From Rhizobiaceae bacterium (lineage in GTDB: Bacteria > Pseudomonadota > Alphaproteobacteria > Rhizobiales > Rhizobiaceae), in NCBI GenBank assembly GCA_023953845.1, contig JAMLJC010000001.1, forward strand, positions 3,420,501 through 3,484,500: 64,000 nucleotides of DNA. The letters are read 5' to 3'. Positions within the stretch are counted from its first letter, which is position 1. Every line of letters starts with the position of its first letter. Below are positions 34,792 to 43,507 of the stretch, piece after piece. A program made the position numbers and the translations under genes. The notes under the pieces are model-generated. The model was not told where the DNA came from. It saw only the letters and a program-made list of their open reading frames with translations, and searched no databases.

Positions 34792-36255
34792 TCAATATGG
34801 GCTGGCGACGGCGCCCGTCTCCACATAGACCGACTTGACCTGCGAATAGTGGGCGAGGGCTTCCAGCGCGTTTTCGCGGCCGATGCCGGATTGCTTGTAG
34901 CCGCCGAAGGGCAGTTCGACCGGGGTCAGGTTGTAGGCGTTGATCCAGCAGGTGCCGGCCTGCAGCTCGGCGATGACACGGTGGGCGCGCGGCAGGTCGC
35001 GGGTGAAGACGCCGGCGGCGAGGCCGAATTCCGTGTCGTTGGCGCGGGCAATCACTTCTTCCTCGTCATCGAAGACGAGCACGGTCATGACCGGCCCAAA
35101 AATCTCCTCGCGGGCGATACGCATTTCGTCGGTGACGTCTGAGAACACGGTGGGCTCGACGAAAAAGCCATGCTCAAAACCCTGCAGCGACGGGATGTTG
35201 CCGCCGGTGAGCAGGGTGGCGCCTTCCTCCTTGCCGATCGAGATGTATTCCAGGACCTTGGCGTATTGCTCCTTGCTGATGAGCGGTCCCATCTGCGTGT
35301 CGGGATCGAGCGGATCGCCGATGACGATCTTCTTGGTGCGCTCGACCAGTCTTTCGAGAAAGCGGTCGTGCACGCCGCGCTGCACGAAGACGCGCGTGCC
35401 GTTGGAGCAAACCTGTCCCGACGAGTAGAAATTGCCGAGCATGGCGCCGCCTATGGCGTTTTCGAGATCGGCGTCGTCGAACACGATCAGCGGCGACTTG
35501 CCGCCGAGTTCCATGGTCGCGTGCTTCATCAGCGAGCCGGCGAGGCCCATCACCTTCCTGCCGGTCGGCACCGAACCGGTGACGGAGACTTTCGCGGTGA
35601 CGGGATGCGAGACGAGCGCCGCGCCGACATCGCCGAAGCCTTGCACGACATTGAAGAGCCCGTCGGGCAGGCCGGCCTCGGAGTAGATTTCCGCCAGCGC
35701 CAGCGCGGTGAGCGGGGTGTTTTCGGACGGCTTGAACACCATGGCGTTGCCCATGGCGAGCGCCGGCGCGGATTTCCACGTGGCGATCTGGACCGGGTAG
35801 TTCCAGGCGCCGATGCCGACGCAGACGCCGAGCGCCTCGCGGCGCGTGTAGGCGAAGGGACCGCCGAGATCGACGAAATCGCCGTTGAAGGTGGCGATCG
35901 CCCCGGCGAAGAATTCCAGCGCATCAGCGCCGGAGGAGGCGTCCGCGACGGTGGTCTCCTGCCAGGGTTTCCCGGTGTCGAGCGATTCCAGTCGCGACAG
36001 TTCCTCATTGCGGGCGCGCATGATGTCGGAGGCGCGGCGCAGGATGCGCCCACGCTCGACCGGCTTCAGCCGCGCCCATGCCGGCTGCGCGGCGCGCGCC
36101 GCCTCCATGGCGAGTTCCACGATGTTCGGCGTCGCGGCGTGGAGCGAGGCGATCGTCTCGCCGGTGGCGGGATAGATGCTGTCGAGAGCCTTGCCGTGCG
36201 GGTCGTCCACATAGCGGCCGTTGACGTAGTGCGAGGCGGCGGGCTGGGCTTTCAT
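34792..36255 (-). CDS. betB: Betaine aldehyde dehydrogenase
   Basis: BetB oxidises betaine aldehyde to the osmoprotectant glycine betaine with NAD+. The 487-residue protein is a standard aldehyde dehydrogenase. It has the cofactor segment GIGAWNYPVQIATWKSAPAL, the catalytic Glu in MELGGKSPLIVF and nucleophile C283 in GQVCSNGTRVFV; the C-terminal PFGGYKQSGIGREN is also typical. I used ATG 36255, which has GGAGG six bases upstream; a longer frame to 36306 runs through a minisatellite. It is the last bet gene in the direction of transcription, 155 bases after betA. Confidence 0.95.
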   Translation of the reverse strand: MKAQPAASHYVNGRYVDDPHGKALDSIYPATGETIASLHAATPNIVELAMEAARAAQPAWARLKPVERGRILRRASDIMRARNEELSRLESLDTGKPWQETTVADASSGADALEFFAGAIATFNGDFVDLGGPFAYTRREALGVCVGIGAWNYPVQIATWKSAPALAMGNAMVFKPSENTPLTALALAEIYSEAGLPDGLFNVVQGFGDVGAALVSHPVTAKVSVTGSVPTGRKVMGLAGSLMKHATMELGGKSPLIVFDDADLENAIGGAMLGNFYSSGQVCSNGTRVFVQRGVHDRFLERLVERTKKIVIGDPLDPDTQMGPLISKEQYAKVLEYISIGKEEGATLLTGGNIPSLQGFEHGFFVEPTVFSDVTDEMRIAREEIFGPVMTVLVFDDEEEVIARANDTEFGLAAGVFTRDLPRAHRVIAELQAGTCWINAYNLTPVELPFGGYKQSGIGRENALEALAHYSQVKSVYVETGAVASPY

Positions 36256-36269
36256 GGGAGGCCTCCGAA

Positions 36270-36402
36270 GGCAGTAAGGCAGTAGGGCAGTAAGGGAGTA
36301 AGGCAATAAAGCATCGTTCGAGGAATGACGGCTAGATTGGGCGATAGCAGGATGCAGTGGGCGTCCCGGTTATCCTACATACTGCCCTACTGCCCTATTC
36401 CC
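36270..36402. repeat. Eight-base minisatellite with inverted partner, betA-betB gap
   Basis: Five consecutive eight-base units (GGCAGTAA, GGCAGTAG, GGCAGTAA, GGGAGTAA, GGCAATAA) occupy 36270-36309. About 70 bases away, three units of the same repeat run in the opposite orientation at 36379-36402. The two blocks could pair into a long stem in the bet transcript. Nothing coding lies between them. Confidence 0.85.
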
Positions 36403-36409
36403 CTCATTC

Positions 36410-38062
36410 TCACCGGTCGCTCTCCCGCCATCGCGGATTGATCCATGGCTGCTGGTTGGAGCGGGGCAGGGGCGTACGGCCCAGAATGTGGTCGGCGGCC
36501 TTCTCGCCCGTCATGATCGACGGCGCGTTAAGGTTGCCGTTGGTGATGCGCGGGAAGATCGAGGAATCCGCCACCCGCAGGCCCTCGACGCCGATGACCC
36601 GGCATTCGGGATCGACCACCGCCATCGGATCGTCGGCGCGTCCCATGCGGCAGGTGCCGCAGGGATGATAGGCGCTCTCGACGTGCTGCCGGATGAAATC
36701 GTCCAGTTCGGCATCGGACTGCACATGCGCGCCCGGCGAAATCTCCGCGCCGCGATATTCCTCGAAAGCGTTCTGGCCGAAAATCTCGCGGGTGAGGCGG
36801 ATGCAGTGGCGGAAGTCCGACCAGTCGTCCGGATGCGACATATAGTTGAAGCGGATTTCCGGTTTCGTCCGGGGATCGGGCGAGCGCAGCGCGATGGCGC
36901 CGCGCGACTTCGACCGCATCGGGCCGACATGCGCCTGAAAGCCGTGCGACTTCGCCGCCGACTTGCCGTCATAGCGCATCGCAGCGGGAAGGAAGTGGTA
37001 CTGGATGTCCGGATAATCGACGCCGGCTCCGGAGCGCACGAAGGCGGCGGCCTCGAAATGATTGGTCGCGCCGAGCCCGGTCTTGAAGAACAGCCAGCGC
37101 GCGCCGATCAGCGCCTTGGAGAAGGGGTTGAGCACGGAGTGCAGCGTGACCGGCTTCAACGACTCCTGCTGGATGTAAAGCTCGAGATGGTCCTGCAGGT
37201 TCTGGCCGACGCCGGGGCGGTCCGCGATCACCGCGATGCCATGCGACCTGAGATGTTCAGCCGGGCCGATGCCGGAGAGCATCAAGACCTTCGGCGAATT
37301 GATCGACGAGGCGGCGATGACGACCTCACGCCTTGCCTTGACGACCTGAATCTTTTTGCGAGCTTCGATCTCGACGCCGGTGGCGCGTTGATTCTCGATC
37401 ACGATCTTCCGGGCGAAGGCGCTGACGACCCTTACATTCTTGCGCCTGAGCGCGGGGCGCAGATAGGCGTTGGCGACGGACCAGCGGCGCCCGTCATGGA
37501 TCGTCTGCTCCATCGGCCCAAAGCCTTCCTGTTTGGAGCCGTTGTAATCCTGCGTCGTCTCGAAGCCGGCCTGACGGCCCGCCTCGATGAAGGCGGCATA
37601 GAGTGGATTGGTGCGTTTCCCCCGCTGCACGAAGAGCGGGCCGTCCGTGCCGCGCCATCCGCCTTCCGCATCGGCGGTGTTCTCCATGCGCTTGAGGTAG
37701 GGCAGCACGTCGGCAAAGCTCCAGCCGGCCGCGCCCGCTTCGGCCCAATGGTCGAAGTCGCGCGCATGGCCGCGAACATAGACCATGCCGTTGATGGAGG
37801 ACGAGCCGCCCAGCACCTTGCCGCGCGGGGTGGCGAGGCGACGGCCGCCGAGATGCGGCTCCGGCTCGCTGGAAAACCCCCAGTCGTAGAGGCTCATATT
37901 CATGGGGATGGACAAAGCGGACGGCATCTGGATCAGAGGGCCGTAGTCCGTTCCGCCATATTCGATGACGATGACGGAATGCTTCCCGTCTTCCGACAGG
38001 CGGTAGGCCATGGCCGAACCGGCGGAACCGGAGCCGACGATGACGTAATCCGCCTCAAGCAT
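36410..38062 (-). CDS. betA: Choline dehydrogenase
   Basis: BetA oxidises choline to betaine aldehyde, using FAD and passing electrons to the membrane respiratory chain. The 550-residue GMC oxidoreductase has the FAD motif VGSGSAGSA (residues 9-17), the signature GKVLGGSSSINGMVYVRGHA, a second GMC signature SSINSPKVLMLSGIGP, and the active-site His in HPCGTCRMG. It precedes betB in the minus-strand cluster. A dispersed palindromic repeat separates it from the dehydratase gene upstream. Confidence 0.94.
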   Translation of the reverse strand: MLEADYVIVGSGSAGSAMAYRLSEDGKHSVIVIEYGGTDYGPLIQMPSALSIPMNMSLYDWGFSSEPEPHLGGRRLATPRGKVLGGSSSINGMVYVRGHARDFDHWAEAGAAGWSFADVLPYLKRMENTADAEGGWRGTDGPLFVQRGKRTNPLYAAFIEAGRQAGFETTQDYNGSKQEGFGPMEQTIHDGRRWSVANAYLRPALRRKNVRVVSAFARKIVIENQRATGVEIEARKKIQVVKARREVVIAASSINSPKVLMLSGIGPAEHLRSHGIAVIADRPGVGQNLQDHLELYIQQESLKPVTLHSVLNPFSKALIGARWLFFKTGLGATNHFEAAAFVRSGAGVDYPDIQYHFLPAAMRYDGKSAAKSHGFQAHVGPMRSKSRGAIALRSPDPRTKPEIRFNYMSHPDDWSDFRHCIRLTREIFGQNAFEEYRGAEISPGAHVQSDAELDDFIRQHVESAYHPCGTCRMGRADDPMAVVDPECRVIGVEGLRVADSSIFPRITNGNLNAPSIMTGEKAADHILGRTPLPRSNQQPWINPRWRESDR

Positions 38063-38148
38063 GGCGTGTGCCTGGGTTGCGGGGCGGGAGTACGCTATTC
38101 AGGGGCGATGCTATGGGTCGCCGGCTGTCGAAAACCGTGCATGTCAGG

Positions 38149-38293
38149 TTACCCCCACCCCTAACCCCTCCCCACAAGGGGGAGAGGGATCTTGCTGCAG
38201 CCATGCCGGACAAAACCATTGAAGGCTGGGACCTGACGAACATGCAGCCGGGTCTTCCTCCCCCTTGTGGGGAGGGGTTAGGGGTGGGGGTAA
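38149..38293. repeat. Long G/C-tract inverted repeat, copy 2 (dehydratase-betA gap)
   Basis: The left arm at 38149-38185 (TTACCCCCACCCCTAACCCC, then TCCCC-ACAA-GGGGGAG) and the right arm at about 38257-38293 are reverse complements, and about 70 unrelated bases lie between them. The arms match copy 1 at 22206-22304 closely, TAA replacing CAG in the middle. As in copy 1, the G-rich strand of each arm fits a G-quadruplex pattern. The spacer differs in length and sequence from copy 1, so the arms are the conserved unit. Confidence 0.9.
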
Positions 38294-38310
38294 ATTGACG
38301 GACAAATCTC

Positions 38311-39300
38311 TCAAGCATCAGCGACATGCCTCCCGAAATCGGCGAGGGCGACGTTGCCGCCTGTGGCGATGACGACGACCGTCTTGCCGGCGACGTCGAG
38401 CCCGCCTTCGAGCAGCGCGGCGAGCGATGCCGCGCCGCTGGGCTCCAGCACCAGCTTCAACCGCTCGAAGGCGATCTTCATCGCGCGGCGCACGGCGGCG
38501 TCGGACACGGCGAGGCCCGAGACGCCGGAAGCCATGACGGCCTCGAACGGCGCTTTGCCGGGATAGCGCGACATCAGCCCGTCGCAGATCGAGCCCGGAG
38601 CCGCCGGCATGGTCTCGATCCGGCCGGCGTCGAGCGAGACGCCCATGCCGTTGAAGCCTTCCGGCTCGACAGCGATGATTTTCGTCGCCGGCGACAGATA
38701 GTGGAAGGCGAGCGCCACGCCGCCGATCAGCCCGCCGCCGCCGACCGAGCAGAAGACGTAATCGGCGCTGGCGTCGCGCGTCTTGAGCTGGTCGATCGCC
38801 TCGAGGCCGGTCCCGGCCTGGCCGGCGACGATCTCCGGGTCGTCGAACGGGTGGAGCAGCACCAGCCCTTCCGTCCCGGCGATCTCGCGCGCCCTGGCGG
38901 AGGCCACGTCCTCGCGCGGCCGCTCGCCGTGCTCGGTGAGGACGACGCGCGCGCCATAGCCGGCGGTCGCCTCGCGCTTGGCGGCCGGAGCATCCACCGG
39001 CATGACGATGGTGACCGGGATGCCGAGCGCCTCGCCGGCCGCTGCGAGCCCTTGCGCGAAATTGCCGGAGGAATAGGCGACGACGCCGCGCTTCGCCTCG
39101 TCGGGCGTCAGGCGGGTCAGCCGCCAGTAGGCGCCGCGCACCTTGAAGGAGCCCGCCCATTGCAGGGATTCCGCCTTGACGAACACGTCGGCGGCGCCGG
39201 TCAGCTTCGCAAGGGCCGGCGACCTGAGAAGCGGCGTGAGCTGGGTCGCCTGCGAGGTGACCGCGTAGGCGCGCCGGAGATGGGCGAGGTCGGGGATCAT
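38311..39300 (-). CDS. PLP-dependent threonine/serine dehydratase family protein
   Basis: The 329-residue protein is a fold-type II PLP enzyme like catabolic threonine dehydratase or serine racemase. It has the PLP lysine in SFKVRGAYWRL, the SSGNFAQGLA loop, the phosphate-binding SVGGGGLIGGVAL and a late EPSGAASLAALL. It has no C-terminal ACT domain, so allosteric feedback by isoleucine is not expected. Its start overlaps the GST gene stop by four bases (ATGA). Position inside the bet cluster suggests co-transcription with choline oxidation. The substrate could be threonine, serine or a related hydroxy amino acid. Confidence 0.86.
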   Translation of the reverse strand: MIPDLAHLRRAYAVTSQATQLTPLLRSPALAKLTGAADVFVKAESLQWAGSFKVRGAYWRLTRLTPDEAKRGVVAYSSGNFAQGLAAAGEALGIPVTIVMPVDAPAAKREATAGYGARVVLTEHGERPREDVASARAREIAGTEGLVLLHPFDDPEIVAGQAGTGLEAIDQLKTRDASADYVFCSVGGGGLIGGVALAFHYLSPATKIIAVEPEGFNGMGVSLDAGRIETMPAAPGSICDGLMSRYPGKAPFEAVMASGVSGLAVSDAAVRRAMKIAFERLKLVLEPSGAASLAALLEGGLDVAGKTVVVIATGGNVALADFGRHVADA

Positions 39301-39938
39301 TTTGCGCGCAGGCTCTCGTAGGAGACCATGGCGTGCCTCGCGTAGGCCGGCCGCTCCGACAGGCGGTCATAATAGGCGCGAAGGTGCGGGGTCCCGGCCC
39401 GGTCGAAGTCGAGCGTGAAGTAGCGGTAGAGCAGCGTGCCGACGATGATGTCGGCGAAGCAGATGTCGTTGCCGCCGAGATAGTCGCCCTCGGCGAGGCG
39501 GGCGTCGAGCATCGACGCGAGCGGCTTCATCTTCTGCGTGGCCGCTGCAATCGCCGCCGTATCGCGCTGTGCGGGCGGCACGCCGATCAACGGCCAGAAG
39601 AGGCCGGTGAGCAGCGCGGGCCCGAACGTGGTCTTGATCCATTCCGCCCACATGTCGACGGGAGCGCGGGCGGCCGGGGAGGAGGGCCAGAACTGCTCGT
39701 CGCCATAGGTGGCGCCGAGATAGCGGACGATCGCCGCGCTTTCCCACAGGAACGGACCGTCGCCGTCCTGGATCACCGGCACGAGGCCGTTGGGGTTCAT
39801 TACCTTGTATTCCGGCGTGTCATTGCCGCCGAATGCGCCGCCGACGTCCAAGCGCCGGTGTTCCAGCCCGAGTTCGGCGATCGCCCACATCGCCATCTGC
39901 ACATTGCCGGACGTCGCGCGTCCCCATACCGTGATCAT
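39297..39938 (-). CDS. Glutathione S-transferase family protein
   Basis: A 213-residue two-domain protein. The N-terminal thioredoxin-like half starts ITVWGRATSGNVQMAMWAIA, where a Ser in SGNVQ is the likely glutathione-activating residue, then NPNGLVPVIQDGD and WESAAIVRYL, the G-site elements. The C-terminal half is all-helical (YLGGNDICFADIIVGTLLYR). ATG 39938 has GAGGAG seven bases upstream and follows the betC stop after one base. The end overlaps the dehydratase start by four bases. Its role beside choline-sulfate metabolism is unclear. Confidence 0.9.
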   Translation of the reverse strand: MITVWGRATSGNVQMAMWAIAELGLEHRRLDVGGAFGGNDTPEYKVMNPNGLVPVIQDGDGPFLWESAAIVRYLGATYGDEQFWPSSPAARAPVDMWAEWIKTTFGPALLTGLFWPLIGVPPAQRDTAAIAAATQKMKPLASMLDARLAEGDYLGGNDICFADIIVGTLLYRYFTLDFDRAGTPHLRAYYDRLSERPAYARHAMVSYESLRAK

Positions 39939-39939
39939 G

Positions 39940-41475
39940 TCATTCTCCTCTTGGAAAGCGCTTCTTCGCTTCGAGCGTGTCGAGATCCATATGATTGCGC
40001 ATATAGCGCTCGGATGCTTGCCGGAGCGGCTGGAAATCCCAAGGAAAATAGTTGCCGTTGCGCAACGCCGGGTAGACCACCCAGCGGCGCGCCTGGCTTT
40101 CGCGCACCGCCGCGTCGAAGGCGGCCATGTCCCAGCGGGCGCCGACGCTCTCACGCAGCGCCGCCACCGCGCCGGCATGGGCCGGGTCGGCGGCGAGGTT
40201 CTTCAGCTCGTGGGGATCTGATTCCAGATCAAAGAGTTGCGGCGGGTCGATCTCGCAATGCACGAACTTGTAGCGGCCGCCGCGCACCGCCACCATCGGC
40301 GCATACGAGCCCTCGGCGGCGTATTCCATCAGGACGGGCGCGGTGCGTTCCTCGCCGTTGGCGACCGGCAGCAGCGACTGCCCGTCCGTCCACGGCGCGA
40401 TGCCGGCCATGTCGATGCCGGCAAGGTCGCAAAGCGTCGGGCAGACGTCGAGGTTGGAGGTGGGCGCGTCGTGACGGCCGGCGGGTATCCCCTTGCCGGC
40501 GATCATCAGCGGCACGCGGGCCGAGCCTTCGTAAAAGCACATCTTGAACCACAGGCCGCGCTCGCCGAGCATGTCGCCATGGTCCGAGGCGAAGACGACG
40601 ATCGTGTCGTCCGCCATGCGCGTGCGTTCGAGGATGGAGAACAGCTCGCCGATCTTGTCGTCCAGATAGGAGATGTTGGCGAAATAGCCTTGCCGGGCGC
40701 GGCGTACATGCTCCGGCGTGATCTCGTAGGAAGCATAGTCGCTGGCCCGGCAGAGGCGCTGCGAATGCGGGTCCTGCTCCTCGCAGGGGATGAAGCCGAC
40801 CGCCGGTTCCAGCGCCGGGCAGTCCTCGTAAAAGTCCCAATATTGCCGGCGCGCGACATAGGGGTCGTGCGGATGGGTGAAGGAGACGGTGAGGCACCAT
40901 GGCCGGCGCGACGGATCGTCCGAGGCGCGGGCGAAGTCGAAAAGCTTCTGGCCGGCGAGGAAGGCGACCTCGTCGTCATATTCCATCTGGTTGGTGATCT
41001 CGGCGACGCCCGCGCCGGTGACGGAGCCGAGATTGTGATACCACCAGTCGATGCGCTCGCCGGGCTTGCGGTAGTCGGGCGTCCAGCCGAAATCCGCCGG
41101 ATAGATGTCGGTGGTCAGCCGCTCCTCGAAGCCGTGCAGCTGGTCCGGACCGACGAAGTGCATCTTGCCGGAGAGCACGGTGTGGTAGCCTGCGGCGCGC
41201 AGATGATGGGCGAAGGTCGGGAGCGAGGAGGCGAATTCGGCGGCGTTGTCGTAGACGCCGGTGCGGGACGGCAACTGTCCGGTCATGAAGGAGGCGCGGC
41301 CCGGCGCGCAGAGCGGCGAGGCGGTGTAGTTGTTGCGGAAGCGCGCCGAACGCGCGGCAAGCGCCTTCAGGTGCGGCGCATGCAGGAAGTCTGCCGGCCC
41401 GTCGGGAAACAGCGTGCCGTTGAGCTGATCCACCATGATGACGAGGATGTTGGGACGGGAATCGCTCTCAGTCAT
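39940..41475 (-). CDS. betC: Choline-sulfatase
   Basis: BetC hydrolyses choline-O-sulfate to choline and sulfate, feeding both betaine synthesis and sulfur supply. The 511-residue alkaline-phosphatase-superfamily sulfatase has the metal site IMVDQLNGTLF and the formylglycine motif C56-A-P-G-R in SPLCAPGRASFMTG. It also has FASDHGDMLGERGLW and a C-terminal choline-sulfatase segment. C56 must be converted to formylglycine by another enzyme. ATG 41475 overlaps the betI end by eight bases. No signal peptide is seen, so it is cytoplasmic. Confidence 0.95.
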   Translation of the reverse strand: MTESDSRPNILVIMVDQLNGTLFPDGPADFLHAPHLKALAARSARFRNNYTASPLCAPGRASFMTGQLPSRTGVYDNAAEFASSLPTFAHHLRAAGYHTVLSGKMHFVGPDQLHGFEERLTTDIYPADFGWTPDYRKPGERIDWWYHNLGSVTGAGVAEITNQMEYDDEVAFLAGQKLFDFARASDDPSRRPWCLTVSFTHPHDPYVARRQYWDFYEDCPALEPAVGFIPCEEQDPHSQRLCRASDYASYEITPEHVRRARQGYFANISYLDDKIGELFSILERTRMADDTIVVFASDHGDMLGERGLWFKMCFYEGSARVPLMIAGKGIPAGRHDAPTSNLDVCPTLCDLAGIDMAGIAPWTDGQSLLPVANGEERTAPVLMEYAAEGSYAPMVAVRGGRYKFVHCEIDPPQLFDLESDPHELKNLAADPAHAGAVAALRESVGARWDMAAFDAAVRESQARRWVVYPALRNGNYFPWDFQPLRQASERYMRNHMDLDTLEAKKRFPRGE

Positions 41476-42064
41476 TGGCCGCCCGCATCTTCCTGAGTTT
41501 CGCCTCGACATAGTCCTCGACCAGCGCGGCCGCGCTTGCCGGGTTGGGCAGGCCGTCGCGCAGCGCCCGGCGGATGTAGAGGCCGTCGATCATCGCCGCG
41601 ATCGCCTCGGCCATGCGCTCGGCCTCCGCGCGCGGCACGAGCGGCAGGAGCCCGCTCATGAGATTGGAATGCAGGCGCCGGGCGTAGACGCGCAGCAGGC
41701 GGCGCAGCTCCTGCGACTTCTGCGCCTCGACATAGAAGGCGAGCCACGCATGGACGATCTCCTCGCGGAACTGCCCGGCGGAGAAGTTCACGGCGATGAC
41801 CGCGGCGAGCCGGGCGCGCGGGGTGGGCGCCTTGCGCAGCGTTTTGACCGCATCCGCGCCGAGATCGGCCAGCAGCTTGCGCATGGTGGCTTGCAGCAAT
41901 TCGCCCTTGCCGCCGAAATAATGATGCGCCAGCGCGGAGGACACGCCGGCGCGGCCGGCGATATCGGACATGGTGACGTCCAGCGAGCCGCGCTCGCCTA
42001 TGGCCGCGATTGTGGCGTCGATGAGCGCGCGCCGGCGCAGCGGCTCCATTCCGATCTTGGGCAT
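41468..42064 (-). CDS. betI: TetR-family repressor of the betaine genes
   Basis: The 198-residue protein has the TetR helix-turn-helix at residues 10-55 (DVTMSDIAGRAGVSSALAHH) and the BetI-type start PKIGMEPLRRRALIDATIAA. BetI represses the bet genes and is released by choline. It is the first gene of the minus-strand cluster and overlaps betC by eight bases. A TTGACTGGCCAATCAA palindrome lies 32 bases upstream of its start, a good operator candidate. The thiolase gene is divergent. Confidence 0.93.
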   Translation of the reverse strand: MPKIGMEPLRRRALIDATIAAIGERGSLDVTMSDIAGRAGVSSALAHHYFGGKGELLQATMRKLLADLGADAVKTLRKAPTPRARLAAVIAVNFSAGQFREEIVHAWLAFYVEAQKSQELRRLLRVYARRLHSNLMSGLLPLVPRAEAERMAEAIAAMIDGLYIRRALRDGLPNPASAAALVEDYVEAKLRKMRAAND

Positions 42065-42095
42065 GAAAGGCCTCGGACTCTCCCTGTTTCCTTAA

Positions 42096-42111
42096 TTGAC
42101 TGGCCAATCAA
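42096..42111. promoter_or_regulatory. Candidate BetI operator
   Basis: TTGACTGGCCAATCAA is a 16-bp palindrome with one mismatched pair. It lies between the divergent betI and thiolase genes, nearer betI. It resembles the TTGATTGGnCnnTCAA type sequence that I recall for BetI in enterobacteria. No other dyad of this quality is seen in the 173-base gap. Confidence 0.65.
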
Positions 42112-42237
42112 AAAAAGCGTGTCGAAAACCGGCGCGGAAAGAGCGGTTTGCGTCACGCTCTTCATTTGATTTCCGTTCAGACTTGAACAATATTGACGGA
42201 AGATCGAATTTGCGGCCCGGCCGCGAGGGAGAGTGTC

Positions 42238-43404
42238 ATGACAGCATGCATCGTGGGCTGGGCGCATTCGCGTTTCGGCAAGCTGGAAGGCGAGACGCTG
42301 GAGAGCCTGATTACCAAGGTCGCCACCGATGCGCTGGAGCACGCAGGGATCGGTCCCGAGGATGTCGACGAGATCGTGCTCGGCCATTTCAATGCGGGCT
42401 TCTCGGCGCAGGATTTCACGGCGAGCCTCGTCCTGCAGGCAGACGACCGGCTGCGCTTCAAGCCGGCTACGCGGGTCGAAAATGCCTGCGCCACCGGTTC
42501 GGCGGCCGTTCGGCAGGGCATCCGCGCTCTCTACGCGAAGGCGGCGCGCATCGTGCTTGTGGTCGGCGCTGAGCAGATGACGACGACGCCCGGACCCGAG
42601 ATCGGGCGGAACCTGCTGAAGGCCTCCTATCTGCCCGAGGACGGGGATACGCCGGCCGGATTCGCGGGAGTTTTCGGCAAGATCGCATCGGCCTATTTCC
42701 AACGCCACGGCGACCAGTCCGACGCGCTGGCGGCGATTGCCGCCAAGAACCACAGCAACGGCGTGGAAAACCCTTACGCGCAGATGCGCAAGGATCTCGG
42801 CTACGAGTTCTGCCGCACGGAGAGCGACAAGAACCCCTTCGTCGCCGGGCCGCTGAAGCGCACCGACTGCTCGCTCGTCTCCGACGGCGCGGCGGCGCTG
42901 GTGCTGGCCGATGTGGACACGGCGCTTTCCATGCGCCGCGCCGTGGCCTTCCGCGCCAACGAGCATGTGCAGGACTTTTTGCCCATGTCGAAGCGCGACA
43001 TTCTGCTGTTCGAGGGCTGCGAGGAAGCCTGGGGACGCGCGCTGAAGAAGGCGGGCGTTGCGCTGGACGACCTCTCCTTCGTCGAGACGCATGACTGCTT
43101 CACCATCGCCGAGCTGATCGAATACGAGGCGATGGGGCTGGCGAAGCGCGGCGAGGGCGGCAAGATCGCAGTGGAAGGCCAGACCGAAAAGGGCGGCCGC
43201 CTGCCGGTCAATCCATCGGGAGGGCTCAAGTCGAAGGGCCATCCGATCGGCGCGACGGGCGTTTCCATGCATGCGCTGACGGCGATGCAGCTCACCGGCG
43301 AGGCCGGTGGCATACAGGTGCCGGATGCGAAGCTCGGCGGCATCTTCAACATGGGCGGCGCGGCCGTCGCGAACTACGTCTCGATCCTCGAGCGGATAAA
43401 ATAG
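42238..43404 (+). CDS. Thiolase-family acyltransferase (SCP-x/acetyl-CoA acetyltransferase type)
   Basis: A 388-residue thiolase-superfamily protein. The nucleophile C84 lies in ENACATGSAA and the catalytic His, H335, in SKGHPIGATG. The usual late CxGxG motif is replaced by NMGGAAVAN, as in the SCP-x-like thiolase branch. It could catalyse thiolytic cleavage of 3-ketoacyl-CoA. I chose ATG 42238, preceded by GAGGGAGAG; an in-frame TTG or GTG further upstream is unlikely. It is divergent from betI, and no other beta-oxidation gene is adjacent, so its pathway is unknown. Confidence 0.85.
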   Translation: MTACIVGWAHSRFGKLEGETLESLITKVATDALEHAGIGPEDVDEIVLGHFNAGFSAQDFTASLVLQADDRLRFKPATRVENACATGSAAVRQGIRALYAKAARIVLVVGAEQMTTTPGPEIGRNLLKASYLPEDGDTPAGFAGVFGKIASAYFQRHGDQSDALAAIAAKNHSNGVENPYAQMRKDLGYEFCRTESDKNPFVAGPLKRTDCSLVSDGAAALVLADVDTALSMRRAVAFRANEHVQDFLPMSKRDILLFEGCEEAWGRALKKAGVALDDLSFVETHDCFTIAELIEYEAMGLAKRGEGGKIAVEGQTEKGGRLPVNPSGGLKSKGHPIGATGVSMHALTAMQLTGEAGGIQVPDAKLGGIFNMGGAAVANYVSILERIK

Positions 43405-43507
43405 CGCCGGCCGCGCGGCTGGCGCTTTTGTGACCGGTCAAACTCTTGCCGCCTGCCTCGAATTGAATGAGGGAGGATAGGGGCGCGCACGGCAGGAGAA
43501 TCGCGGC

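Noticed and set aside
36270..36402. Short repeats upstream of betB considered as a CRISPR array
   Set aside because: Units are eight bases long with no spacers between them and no cas genes nearby.
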